The notes under the pieces were generated by a model that searched no databases, was not told the DNA's origin, and worked only from the letters and a program-made list of their open reading frames with translations. DNA of 64,000 nucleotides from Actinoalloteichus hoggarensis (GTDB taxonomy: Bacteria; Actinomycetota; Actinomycetes; Mycobacteriales; Pseudonocardiaceae): assembly GCF_002234535.1 (NCBI RefSeq), contig NZ_CP022521.1, positions 5,750,001-5,814,000 of the forward strand, read 5' to 3'. This document shows positions 16,760 to 29,086 of the stretch, in pieces. A program made the position numbers and the translations under genes. Position 1 is the first letter of the stretch. Each line of letters begins with the position of its first letter.

Positions 16760-17725
16760 ATGAGCGCGTTGCTGTCCCCCACGTCCGTCGGCACGGGTCC
16801 CGACACCGCCGCCGCACCACCCGAGGCGGGAGCGCTGGACCAGCCGGTGTTCGCCGGGCTCACGGTGAGCAGGCTGCTCGACGGCGCCCGGGCCGCCCGC
16901 CCGCCCGGCGCGTCGGGCGTGGGATCTGCCGTAGGCGTGGGATCTGCCGCGGAGGCGGAAGGCCTGGACACGACACGTCCGGGAACAGCGAGCCTGCGGG
17001 CGGTGTCGGTCCCGATCGTCGCGGACCACGCGGTCCCGACGTCCGCCGCCGCGAGTTCCGCCGTCGCGCGCCCTGCGGCTTCCGGAGATCCGCGACCGCC
17101 CCGTGGCGGCCCTCATCCGTGGCGTGCGGCGACGGTACGTCGATCGTCGCAGCGGCCGGGGCCTCGGCCGCGCCGCGCGATGCCGAGCATGGCAGGCCCC
17201 GTCAACTCTGTTCAGGTCCAGACGACGACCGCGCCGATCTGGGCCCGATTCGCCGCACCGGTCTCGGCGCCGTCGGGGCCCATCCCCATCGTGCGCAGGC
17301 TCGCCTCGGTCCGGACGAGCGACGTGCGACGTGACCTGCCGAGCAGTGGCGCACAGGCCCCTGTCGCGATTCCGGAGCCGCCCAGCCGGGCGCCCGCCGC
17401 GCATCGCATCGCCCGCCAGTCGCTGCATGCCCTCGTGGAGATCCTGGACGGCAGGCGGTCTCGATTGCAGCTCGGGCGACTTCTCGTCCCAGATCTGCAC
17501 TATCTGATCGCGCCGCGCGCCAGACACGGCCCCAGCACTCATCCGCCGAGCAGGCTGCTTCGGGTGCACGCGCAGCAGATCAGCGAGACGGTGATCGAGT
17601 CGACCGCGCCGGTGTGGGGCCGCGATCGCGCCTTCGCCGTGGCCCTGCGCCTGGAACTGCGGGGAACGAGGTGGCTCGGCACGGCACTCCAGGTCCTGCG
17701 CCCGCGAGGTCCGACCGTGCGGTGA
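16760..17725 (+). CDS. Rv3235-family (DUF6459) protein
   Basis: 321-residue protein. The first 220 residues are Ala/Pro/Arg/Ser-rich and probably disordered. The conserved part is the C-terminal 90 residues: RIARQSLHALVEILDGRRSRLQLGRLL, then a charged strand and VWGRDRAFAVALRLELRGTRWLGTALQVLR. This fits the actinobacterial Rv3235 family, which lies near secA in mycobacteria and has no known function. GGAAGGAG at 16748-16755 sets the ATG at 16760; the frame is open further upstream without a better site. A short duplication, GTGGGATCTGCC twice at about 16919-16948, lies in the linker. Confidence 0.75.
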   Translation: MSALLSPTSVGTGPDTAAAPPEAGALDQPVFAGLTVSRLLDGARAARPPGASGVGSAVGVGSAAEAEGLDTTRPGTASLRAVSVPIVADHAVPTSAAASSAVARPAASGDPRPPRGGPHPWRAATVRRSSQRPGPRPRRAMPSMAGPVNSVQVQTTTAPIWARFAAPVSAPSGPIPIVRRLASVRTSDVRRDLPSSGAQAPVAIPEPPSRAPAAHRIARQSLHALVEILDGRRSRLQLGRLLVPDLHYLIAPRARHGPSTHPPSRLLRVHAQQISETVIESTAPVWGRDRAFAVALRLELRGTRWLGTALQVLRPRGPTVR

Positions 17726-18858
17726 CCGAGGGAGAGACCACGCGCCGCCCCGTGGTGAGCCGAGCCGGGCGGGCGCGGCGGGGCCTGCCGGGTCGTTGCC
17801 GGGTCGTTGCCGAGGCGGGCGTCGACGGCGAGGCGAGACGGGACGAGACGCTGAAGCCGTGCCGCCGGGTGATGTCGGCCTCGCCGGATGGCGTCGCCTC
17901 GCCGTGCCGTCCTGCCGCGCTGGCAGGACGGCAGGACGGCAGGAGACGAAGACATGAAGACGGGATTCCCGAGGACGGGAGGACAGGAGGACGGTCTAGG
18001 GCGAGAAGCGGCGCTGCCGTCAGCACCGCGCGTATCGCCGCGTAGTCGGCGGACGGAGGACGACGGAGGCAGGTGTGCGCGCCCTGTCTCCCGTCAGCAT
18101 GGGCATTCCACCACCGACCACGGTGTGGGAGAGAGACCACCGTGACACGTGGGCGGGCAAGGGGCGAGCAGTCGAGAGCGGGGCGGGGGCGGATAACGCG
18201 AGAGCAGCGAGAATGCGGACGACGAAGCCGATCGTCGTCCCCGGACGCTCTGACGTGTCCGCGAATCGATGTACCCGGCTCGACACCTGTGTCTCCGTCG
18301 GAGGCCGCAGCCGGCCGACAGCCCATCTCGCAGCAGAGTCGCTCCTGGCCGGCCCACCCCGAGAACAGAGCCTCGGACCACGGCGCCGGCTCGGCGACCA
18401 CCTCAGCCGGTGACCACGGCAGCCGCGACCACCACAGCGTGCCCCACGGCAGCCGGCCACCAGGACGATCAGACGACCACGGCAGCCGGCACCCACGGCG
18501 TTCGACGCCAAGTCGTGGTCTGCTCCGGCACCCGAGACAGCTCCGACACCCCAGACAGCCGCGGCACCCGGAGAACCGCGGCACCCGGAGAACCGCGGCA
18601 CGCGGACACCAGCCGGCTCGACACGGCAGGCACGCGACGACCGGCCACCGCCACGGCGGGCGCCCGACGGTCGGGCCGATCCGGTTCGCCGGGCTCCAGG
18701 CTGGGACGCCGCCATCGTCGGCCGCACCCCCGAAGGCGGGGCAGGCGCACCACGCCTGCCCCACCTCGACGGGCTGTCCTGAGAAACCGCGCCTCGACGG
18801 CAGCCGAGGTCTCGAACGTCGGAGAAGCTCCGGTCCTCCGGCGTCGGCCCTCGGTGTC
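17726..18858. repeat. Noncoding region rich in short tandem repeats, 3' of secA
   Basis: 1.1 kb without a supported gene between the Rv3235-like gene and the end of secA, which converge here. It has several exact short tandem repeats: an 11-bp unit twice (17788-17809), an 8-bp GGCAGGAC unit nearly three times (17922-17944) and a 17-bp unit twice (18561-18594), plus dispersed GACCACGGCAGCCG-like copies at 18370-18500. Frames on both strands are open for long distances but are low-complexity, with no motif and no ribosome binding site. No terminator hairpin was identified next to secA. Confidence 0.6.
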
Positions 18859-21804
<2,946 letters not shown>

Positions 21805-22601
21805 GCGGTCGACCTCACTAGCTGATCGTCATGCGCCCGGTCAGGACGCTTTGCCGCCATCGTAGGCATGGACAGGGTGTCGACGGCATCCACGCAGGTG
21901 GCGGCCTCACCGCCTGCCGATGGACACCTGGTTCAAGGATGCCCGATCAACCCCGGTGCCTCGCAAGGTGGTCGGCGTTCGAGATCCGAGGTCTGGGCCG
22001 CCGGGCGACCACGTCAAGCCGCTCGACGACCGTCCGCGACGGTCGAGGTCGGGGCTCGCGTCGGTCGGACGGGCGTTCATGTCCGCCATCACCGCAGGTG
22101 AGCATCCGATGCCGCGGGGTGAGAGCCCGCGACGGCGATCTCGCCGGGAAGGCCGGCCGTCTGCGGCGGGCGGGGCTGGCGGGCCGCACGCGAGCGGACG
22201 GGCAGGCGGTGCAGGCCGGGCCCGGGCCTCGCCGGGTGCCGGGCGGTTCCGCGCCGCCGGTCGCGCCAGGGCAGACCCGCTCGTGCGGGCAGGAGTGCCC
22301 GTCTGCCGCACGGTCCACCTGCCGCGGCGACACCGCCCCGCGAGACGGCGAGACGGCGCCGCATCGTGACAGCGCTCCGCCCCGCCGCGAAGACCGCGAC
22401 GGGGCGGAGGTTCTGGCGAGAACACGCTGTCGTGGCGTCGCCGCGGCGACGGATCACCGCCTCCCGACGTCGCGTCGACGGAGACGATCGCGCGGCGCGG
22501 AGGGTGTTCACGATGCCGATCGGTTCAGCGGACCCGACTGCCCGACCGGTCCGGGTCCGCGACGACTGCTCCCGGCGAGCTTCGCCCGCGCGGCGGCCTG
22601 C
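21805..22601. other. Intergenic region between hpf and secA
   Basis: About 800 bases upstream of secA. It should contain the secA promoter, but no convincing -35/-10 pair was found. The frames are GC-driven and lack family motifs. No tRNA or riboswitch signature was seen. Confidence 0.45.
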
Positions 22602-23258
22602 TCACACGAGTTGAATGACGCCGTAGTCGAAGCCGTGCCTGCGGTAGACCACGCTCGGCCTGCCGCTCTCGGCGTCGGCGAAGAGGTAGAAGTCATGGCC
22701 GACCAGCTCCATCTCGTACAGAGCCTGGTCGACGGTCATCGGCGTCGACGGGTGCTGCTTCTCCCGGACGATCTGCCCCGGTTCGTGGCTGTCGGCGAGG
22801 TGCTGCCAACGCTGGTCCTCTGCCGTCTCCACCTCGGTCGCCTTCAACACGGCTGTGCTCCCTCGCTCGCCGTTCACCTGGCCGCTGGTCGCGTCCGGCA
22901 GCAGGTCGGGGATGGCGGTGGCCTCCGCCACCGACGTGGGGTTGCGTCGTCCGTAGTGGACTCTGCGGCGATCGTGTGCTCGACGGAGTCTGCTCTCCAG
23001 CTTCGTGACGGCGCCGTCCAGAGCGGCGTAGAAGTCGGCGGCGGTCGCCTCCGCGCGAATCACGGGGCCCTTGCCCTTGCCGGTGATCTCCACCCGCTGG
23101 CAGTTCTTCGTCTGCCTCGGGTTGGGTTCGTGGAAGAGTTCCACGTCGAAGCTGATGACCTTGCGGTCGTAACGTTCGAGGCGGTCCAGCTTCTCCGCCA
23201 CATGTGTCCGATAGTGCTCGGGCACCTCGACGTTGCGGCCCTTGACGACGATGTCCAT
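22602..23258 (-). CDS. hpf: Long-form ribosome hibernation promoting factor
   Basis: 218-residue protein. The N-terminal YfiA-like domain (MDIVVKGRNVEVPEHYRTHV to about residue 100) binds the 30S decoding region. The C-terminal dimerisation domain (KQHPSTPMTVDQALYEMELVGHDFYLFADAESG to the end) lets two ribosomes join as inactive 100S dimers. A charged linker joins the two. GCGAGGAGG lies upstream of the ATG with about 6-base spacing. It corresponds to Rv3241c next to secA1. Stress or stationary-phase induction is expected; the 540-base upstream region contains a palindrome and GGGTAT elements that could serve this. Confidence 0.95.
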   Translation of the reverse strand: MDIVVKGRNVEVPEHYRTHVAEKLDRLERYDRKVISFDVELFHEPNPRQTKNCQRVEITGKGKGPVIRAEATAADFYAALDGAVTKLESRLRRAHDRRRVHYGRRNPTSVAEATAIPDLLPDATSGQVNGERGSTAVLKATEVETAEDQRWQHLADSHEPGQIVREKQHPSTPMTVDQALYEMELVGHDFYLFADAESGRPSVVYRRHGFDYGVIQLV

Positions 23259-23556
23259 GTGCGACCTCCTCGCAGTCGTGCGAGTGAACCTTCACGGGCT
23301 TTCGAGGGATCGGCTGTCACTCGACTGGGAGCGTGTGCCCATCACTCGACGGCTGTGCCTATCCCCTCCCTCGTCGCTGTTCAATCGGGTCGTTCCCGCT
23401 GCAAGTCTGTCGATAGCGGAGGACGTTAGCCGCCCTGTGACGTGGATGACAGTCCCGACTTGGGGGACGACCGATGAACACGGAACGTGATCTGACCGGC
23501 CGACAAGCGCTTTCCGGACCCACCTCACGAACCCGAACGATGTTCATAACACCCGT

Positions 23557-23571
23557 TTGGGTGATACCCAA
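23557..23571. promoter_or_regulatory. Palindrome in the hpf upstream region
   Basis: Perfect inverted repeat TTGGGT-GAT-ACCCAA about 300 bases upstream of hpf. On the minus strand it overlaps GGGTAT (23569-23564), a sequence used as -10 by SigB/SigF-type stress sigma factors. A second GGGTAT is at 23632-23627. No matching -35 at ideal spacing was found. The rest of 23259-23798 holds no gene. Confidence 0.35.
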
Positions 23572-23798
23572 CGCGCCGCACCCCGGAGTCTCCCCCTGGG
23601 TCCGCGGAGCCGCGTTCGGCCATGTCATACCCCCATAACGAGCCGAACGGCCGACGAGTTCCCCGAAACGGCCGCATCGGCGCCCCCCGTTCGAGGGAAG
23701 ATCCACCGGAGCGGACGGCGTCCACGCGACGGCCCGCGCCCGTCACCCTTTCGAGGCCTGACCCTCCGAGCCCGACAGGCTCGAAATAGTGATACAGA

Positions 23799-24548
23799 TC
23801 ACAGGTTCTCGAAGGCGGGCCGGCTGGTCACGGATCGTCGATCTCCGACGCGCCCGCCCGACGCCGCCGCGCCGAGACCCCGGGCCGAGGTCAACGCGAG
23901 GACGGCACGGACTTCCACTCCCGCCACATCGAGCGCGCCGATCGACGCGGCCGCGGTCGCCCCCGAGGTCACGACGTCGTCGACGAGGATCACGGACGTG
24001 CCGCGAGGCGGCAGACCCGCGCGGCGCACCCGCACCCGGTCGGCGAGGTTCGCGGCACGGCCCGCATCGTCCAGGCCGACCGACTCCACGACCCCGGCCG
24101 CCAGCGTGAGGCAGGGCGCCAGCGCGCAGGTGCCGCCGCGTTCCGCGACGGCCTTGGCCGTGAACCGCAGCAGCCGTTCGACGTGATTGCCTCCGCGCCG
24201 TCGGGCGACGGCCGGGCGGGAGGGCGCAGGCACCAGCCACCACCCGGCCGCCCCGCCGCCGGACAGGGACGGCAGCGCGGCGGCGACCAGCTCTCCCAAC
24301 GGTCTGGCAAGCGAGCGGACACCACGTTCCTTGAAGGCCACCACCGCCTCGCGAGCGGCCCCGCGATAGCCGGCCAGCGCGTGGCAGGGCACGCCCGCCT
24401 TCCGCTCGAGGCCCGGCACCACGGCGGGCAGGCCGAACTCGGACCGACACTCCGGACACAAGGACGAGCCCTCCGCCGGGCAGCCGACACAGCACGCGGG
24501 CAGCATCAGATCCCCGACGTCACGCAGGGCATTCATCAGGACACGCAT
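23799..24548 (-). CDS. ComF-family phosphoribosyltransferase-like protein
   Basis: 249-residue ComF-type protein. A four-cysteine zinc finger (PACCVGCPAEGSSLCPECR) near the N-terminus precedes a phosphoribosyltransferase fold. That fold has FKERGVRSLARPLGELV, VPAPSRPAVARRRGGNHVE and the PRPP loop VILVDDVVTSGATAAAS. ComF proteins aid natural DNA uptake in Firmicutes, but their role in actinomycetes is not established. The start is uncertain: ATG 24548 gives the usual N-terminus (MRVLMNALRDVGDLMLP), and ATG 24557 and 24536 are alternatives. It lies between lpqB and hpf as in M. tuberculosis. The C-terminal about 20 residues are unrelated to the fold. Confidence 0.88.
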   Translation of the reverse strand: MRVLMNALRDVGDLMLPACCVGCPAEGSSLCPECRSEFGLPAVVPGLERKAGVPCHALAGYRGAAREAVVAFKERGVRSLARPLGELVAAALPSLSGGGAAGWWLVPAPSRPAVARRRGGNHVERLLRFTAKAVAERGGTCALAPCLTLAAGVVESVGLDDAGRAANLADRVRVRRAGLPPRGTSVILVDDVVTSGATAAASIGALDVAGVEVRAVLALTSARGLGAAASGGRVGDRRSVTSRPAFENL

Positions 24549-25078
24549 GGTGCACATGGTGCCCGGTCGGTCCCGCGTGCCGCTCGGATCGCACCTGATC
24601 GGCTCGTTCGGTCCCGTTCGGTCCGCTCCGCCGGCACCCCACCCACTTCGGCGCCCCACGCCGCACGGCTCCGACATCCCCATCGCCCGATGCCGAGGGG
24701 CGACCACCGGCGACGGCGGTCCGCCGCCCGGAGACCCGATCTCCTTCGTGAGCGCCCGCGACATCGGTCGACCACGCGAGCCGCGCCGCCGCCCACTACA
24801 GCCCGCCCGAACCACCGCGGCATGGAGCCGGATCGCCGCGCCGGGCTCGACGGGAGGGTCGCACCGGACGCGCGGGCAGGCCGAGGTCCTCGTGTCCCCG
24901 CCGCGGCCGTCGTCAGGCCACGTAGGCCGAACCGCCGCACTCGGACCGAGAGCAGCCCTGCGTCATGCTCACGACCGTGCGCGAACGAGCAGGCCGCCTG
25001 ACCGCGGCCGCGTCGCCGTGCTCAAGACCTCGCCGGCCGGCGCTCCGCGTCGAACGCCGCCGCGGCGCGCCTCGGCCG
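24549..25078. other. Intergenic region between lpqB and comF
   Basis: 530 bases, extremely GC-rich, with frames open on several strands but no motif, terminator hairpin or ribosome binding site that could be supported. Confidence 0.4.
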
Positions 25079-26839
25079 TCATCCCGGATAGGAGGGCGTC
25101 ACGCTGGAGCCGCTGACCCGGAGCAGCTGCTTCCAGTACCCGTTCACGTCGGCCGAGGTCCACAACCCGTTCTGATCCGCGACGATGACGTCCTGCCCTG
25201 GGAAGGCCGTCACCTCGGTGACCGGCGGGCTCAGGTTCGTCGGCTGGTAGGTGCGGCCGTCCAGACCGTCCTCCTGGAGACGCACCACCGGCGCGTCCGG
25301 GTTGTCGGTGGCCACCACGAGCAGATCTCCGTCGAGCGAGTCCACGGACGGGCTGTTCCAGCTCACCGCCGTGGCCTGCGGGCTGCGCGGCAGTGGAAGC
25401 TCACGCAGGTTGCCGATCCTCGGGTTGCCCCCGTCACTCACGATCGCGCCCACCAGGAGCCTCCCGTTCGCGATGGCCACGACCCGCATGCCGTCCGGTG
25501 CGAAGCGCAGGGCCGTGACCTCGCCGTACTCGTGCAGCTCGCGCGCGGACACCTCGGTGGCCTGCCAGCCGCCTTCGCCGGTGGCCACGACCTGGAGAAC
25601 GGTCCGCCCGTCGGCGACGGTCCACAACTCGCTGGCACCGGCCCGCCAGGTGGGTCTGGTGAGGGTCGTCGCCTCGACGGGGACGGGGCTGAGCTCCTCG
25701 CCGTACTCCCCGACCCAGAGGTCTCGCCCGCCCACGGCATCGTCGCCGACCACCGCGAGCCGCGAGCCGGTGATCGACTGGCTGGCGCTGCGAGCGTGAT
25801 AGGTGCCGTCGCCTGCCGGGCCCGGCACCGCCTCGCCGTCGACGGTGAGCTTCTGCACCTGGCCGTCCCGCACGACCAGGCTCGACAGGTCCGGGTTCGG
25901 CGCGACGGCCCGACGGAGGTCGTCGAAGTCCTCACGATGCCATTCGGTCTGATCCGGGAGGATGTCGACGCCCTCCACCAGCACCCGCACCGGGGTGGGC
26001 CGCAACGACTGCAGCGAGAAGACCAGACCCGCGACCATCTCGCGTCGGCCGTCCTGGGTGAGTTCGCCGAGGTTGGTGAGGTCGATCTCGATGACGCCGT
26101 CCTCGTTCTCGGCCACCGCGTGTCTGGTGTCCACGCCCGCGGACAGCACCGGATGCACCGCGCCCTGAAGCGCGGGCGACGGCCCCTTCTTGAGCAGTTC
26201 GACGATCTGTCCCGGCTGGCTGCTGTTCGTCGCGGGCGGCAGGTAGCGCCGCTCCGGCACCAGGCCCTTCCGGTCATGCGCGAAGAAGTACAGCTGTACC
26301 GGCTGATAGTGATCGCGGAAGTCGTCGATCGGCATGATCACGCCCGGCGGCGCCTCGGTGATCCGCCAGCCGTCGTCCGTCCAGCGCATCGGCAGCCGGA
26401 ACTCGACCTCCTGCGACCGGGGCTCGTAGGCGTTGTACTCGTTGAGCACCCCGACCTCCCAGCCGGACACCTCGACGACCGCGGTGTCCTGCGAGTCTGG
26501 GGAGACCACCTGGTCCGGCGCGTCGATCGCGTTGTAGTTGCCGCCGAGGAAGTGGATGCTGACGCCGCTGTTCCACGCCTCGGCCGCCTCCTCGGTGAGG
26601 TGCAGGCGCGCGGCGCGGTGATCGTCGTCCGGGTCGACGCTCTCGGCGAGGAAGCTCCTGGCCAGTTCGGTGGCGCTGAGGCTGCTCGCCGGCGGCTCCG
26701 GTTCGCTGGCCCGGCCGCCCTCGACCACCTGATCGAGCTTGATCGGCGTCGACGAGTCCGGGATGGCCGCGCATCCGGAGGTCATCGCCAGTCCGAGCAG
26801 GATCGCGATGCAGGCCCTGCCGGTGCGTGCCCGGTTCAT
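25079..26839 (-). CDS. lpqB: Lipoprotein LpqB, partner of MtrAB
   Basis: 586-residue lipoprotein that, in mycobacteria and Streptomyces, binds the extracellular domain of the MtrB sensor and tunes MtrA signalling. The signal peptide ends in lipobox TSGC (Cys23). A GerMN-like domain follows (IEIDLTNLGEL, GLVFSLQSLRPTPVRVLVEG region), then a C-terminal beta-propeller (VVGDDAVGGRDLWVGEYG, FAPDGMRVVAIANGRLLVG). The ATG overlaps the mtrB stop (ATGA, 26836-26839), so the order of transcription is mtrA-mtrB-lpqB. Length matches the family. Confidence 0.95.
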   Translation of the reverse strand: MNRARTGRACIAILLGLAMTSGCAAIPDSSTPIKLDQVVEGGRASEPEPPASSLSATELARSFLAESVDPDDDHRAARLHLTEEAAEAWNSGVSIHFLGGNYNAIDAPDQVVSPDSQDTAVVEVSGWEVGVLNEYNAYEPRSQEVEFRLPMRWTDDGWRITEAPPGVIMPIDDFRDHYQPVQLYFFAHDRKGLVPERRYLPPATNSSQPGQIVELLKKGPSPALQGAVHPVLSAGVDTRHAVAENEDGVIEIDLTNLGELTQDGRREMVAGLVFSLQSLRPTPVRVLVEGVDILPDQTEWHREDFDDLRRAVAPNPDLSSLVVRDGQVQKLTVDGEAVPGPAGDGTYHARSASQSITGSRLAVVGDDAVGGRDLWVGEYGEELSPVPVEATTLTRPTWRAGASELWTVADGRTVLQVVATGEGGWQATEVSARELHEYGEVTALRFAPDGMRVVAIANGRLLVGAIVSDGGNPRIGNLRELPLPRSPQATAVSWNSPSVDSLDGDLLVVATDNPDAPVVRLQEDGLDGRTYQPTNLSPPVTEVTAFPGQDVIVADQNGLWTSADVNGYWKQLLRVSGSSVTPSYPG

Positions 26840-28959
26840 GATCTCGAATCCCCCTCGCCCGCCGCCGGGTCAGGATCGCGCGCCTGCCTCGGTTCGAGGG
26901 CCTGCTCGCCGCGTGCCTGGTGCTCCCCGTTCCGGTCCGTGCGCTGCTTCGGTCGTTCGTCGTACCGTCGATTCTCGTTCGGCTCCGCGCCGCGGTCCAG
27001 TTCCCCCGGCTCCTCCCCACTGTGGAAGGCCGTCGGCTGGTCATCGCCTCGCGCCCGGTCCCGGCCGCCCACGGGCCGAGCAGGCTCCTCGGCGGGTTCT
27101 TCATCGGCCGCCTGCCAGCGCAGGGCGTTCGCGACGGAGTCCGGCTGCGGAGGCGCGGGCTGCGGGGCCGGCTCACCGGGGACGTCGCCGACGACGGAGG
27201 TAGCACCAGAGTTCACGAGAGAGCTCGCGACGGAGACGGGCGGCAACGGCAGCGGACTGCCGTTGACCTCTTCACCCAGCCTCCGAGGCAGCGTCAACCG
27301 GAAGCAGGCCCCGACGCCGACCTCGCCCCAGGCGTCCAGCATGCCGCCGTGGAGTCGGGCGTCCTCCAGGCTGATGGCCAGTCCGAGGCCGGTGCCTCCG
27401 GTACGGCGGTTCCGCGACGGATCGGCCCGCCAGAATCGGTTGAACACCAGCTCTTCCTCGCCGGGCCGCAGCCCGATGCCCTGATCGAGGACGGTGATGG
27501 CCGCCGCGTTGCGGTCGGCGGCCAGCGTGACGACCACGGGATTGCCGTCGCAGTGGTCGACGGCGTTGGCGAGCAGGTTGCGCAGCACCCGCTCGATGCG
27601 CCGTGAGTCGATCTCGACGAGCACCGGCCGCACCGGGAGGTCGAGTTCGATGGTGACGTCCGCGTTGGCGGCCAGGCCGTGCACCGCCTCCATCGCCCGG
27701 TGCACCGAGGAGCGCAGGTCGACGGTCTCGGAGCTCAGGTCCACCACGCCCGCGTCGTGCCTGCTGATCTCGAGGAGGTCGCCGAGCAGCGACTCGAATC
27801 GGTCCAGTTCGTTGACCAGCAGCTCCGTCGAACGTGCCAGCCCGGCGGGGAACTGGTCTCTGGAGGCGTGCAGGACGTCGGCGGCCATCCGCACCGTGGT
27901 CAGCGGGGTCCGCAGCTCATGCGAGACGTCCGAGGTGAAGCGGCGTTGCAGGGTGCCGAACTCCTCGAGCCGCTGGATCTGGTCCTGGAGGCTGGCGGCC
28001 ATCTCGTTGAACGACTCGGCGAGCCTGGCGACCTCGTCCTCGCCGACCACTCGCATCCGGTCGTCGAGGTCGCCCTCGGCGAAACGTTCCGCGACGGCGG
28101 CGGCCTGTCGGACCGGGCGGACCACCTGTCTGGTCACCAGGCTCGTCACCCCGGCCAGCAGCAGCACGATGGCCAGGCCGCCGAGGACGAGGGTGCTCTG
28201 AACGACCCCGATCGTCTGTTCCTCGTTGGTCAGGGGATAGAGCTGGTAGAGCTGCACGTAGCGGTTGGTGGTCTGCACCGGGATGCCGATCACGAGCATC
28301 CGCACGGCCTCGTGTTCGCGGACGGCGGTGGTGATCTGATAGCTGAGGGCGCCGTCCTCCACCTGGGTGCGCAGTTCTTGGGGGACGTCTTCATGGCGTC
28401 CGACGGCGAGCTGGCTCTCCTCCCAGCGGGCGGGTCCGTGCCCGTCGACCAGCACCGGTTCGAACACGCCCGCCGCCGGCCGTGTCGAGTCGTCGGAGCT
28501 GTCGGTGCTGCTGAGGTCGGTGAGGGTGCTGCTGAGCGATGCCTGGAAGTCGTCGCGGTTGGGGTTGACGTTGACCAGCAGCCGCTCGACGGTGTCCCGG
28601 CTCGTGTAGGCGTGGGAGGTGACGGCGGTCAGCTTGCTGTCCAGCAGTCGGTTGGTGATCTCGGCCTGCAGCACCATGCCGAGGATGAACACGACGGCGG
28701 AGGACAGCGCCAGGGTGCTGATGACGACCCGCAGCTGCAGCGAGCGTCGCCACAACGCGGTGAACGCCGCGAGCCGCCGCCGGACGAGGCGGCGAGCCCG
28801 CAGGAAACCGCGCACCACGGCCCGGCCCGCCGCAGTGCCTCGCGCAGTACCGACTCCCACCGCAAGCCCGCCTCTGCTCCGCCGTCTCTGGACCTGTGCC
28901 ACCGCAGGCTTTACCAGAGTCTCCGGCGCAGGCGGCAGCCCGTAATCAACCCGTGCCAT
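26836..28959 (-). CDS. mtrB: Sensor histidine kinase MtrB
   Basis: 707-residue membrane kinase controlling MtrA. TM1 is at about 77-99 (LQLRVVISTLALSSAVVFIL). An extracytoplasmic sensor of about 150 residues follows, with TM2 at about 250-272. Then come HAMP, the HisKA box FTSDVSHELRTPLTT (His347) and the ATPase motifs NLLANAVDH (N box), DQGIG (G1) and GTGLGLAI (G2). Beyond the kinase core (about residue 560) lies a Glu/Pro/Arg-rich, probably disordered tail of about 145 residues, longer than I recall for mycobacterial MtrB (about 567 residues in total). It overlaps lpqB. Confidence 0.95.
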   Translation of the reverse strand: MARVDYGLPPAPETLVKPAVAQVQRRRSRGGLAVGVGTARGTAAGRAVVRGFLRARRLVRRRLAAFTALWRRSLQLRVVISTLALSSAVVFILGMVLQAEITNRLLDSKLTAVTSHAYTSRDTVERLLVNVNPNRDDFQASLSSTLTDLSSTDSSDDSTRPAAGVFEPVLVDGHGPARWEESQLAVGRHEDVPQELRTQVEDGALSYQITTAVREHEAVRMLVIGIPVQTTNRYVQLYQLYPLTNEEQTIGVVQSTLVLGGLAIVLLLAGVTSLVTRQVVRPVRQAAAVAERFAEGDLDDRMRVVGEDEVARLAESFNEMAASLQDQIQRLEEFGTLQRRFTSDVSHELRTPLTTVRMAADVLHASRDQFPAGLARSTELLVNELDRFESLLGDLLEISRHDAGVVDLSSETVDLRSSVHRAMEAVHGLAANADVTIELDLPVRPVLVEIDSRRIERVLRNLLANAVDHCDGNPVVVTLAADRNAAAITVLDQGIGLRPGEEELVFNRFWRADPSRNRRTGGTGLGLAISLEDARLHGGMLDAWGEVGVGACFRLTLPRRLGEEVNGSPLPLPPVSVASSLVNSGATSVVGDVPGEPAPQPAPPQPDSVANALRWQAADEEPAEEPARPVGGRDRARGDDQPTAFHSGEEPGELDRGAEPNENRRYDERPKQRTDRNGEHQARGEQALEPRQARDPDPAAGEGDSRS

Positions 28960-29086
28960 CCGTCTGCAGCCACGCAGGCCTGAATCTCACTCGATGGAGT
29001 GAAAAATCACGCCCGTCGTCGTTGGGCGACGGGGAGCGTGTCATCCTCCCCGCCGGGGCCCTGCGGCCCGGTCTCGACGGCTCACC

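Noticed and set aside
17580-18764. Long open frames on the minus strand in the repeat-rich region 3' of secA
   Set aside because: Low-complexity Arg/Gly/Cys-rich translations with no family motif, no ribosome binding site and short tandem repeats. GC-rich DNA gives such frames by chance.
21805-22601. Hidden gene between hpf and secA
   Set aside because: Frames up to about 170 codons exist, but none has a motif or start signal, and all are composition-driven.
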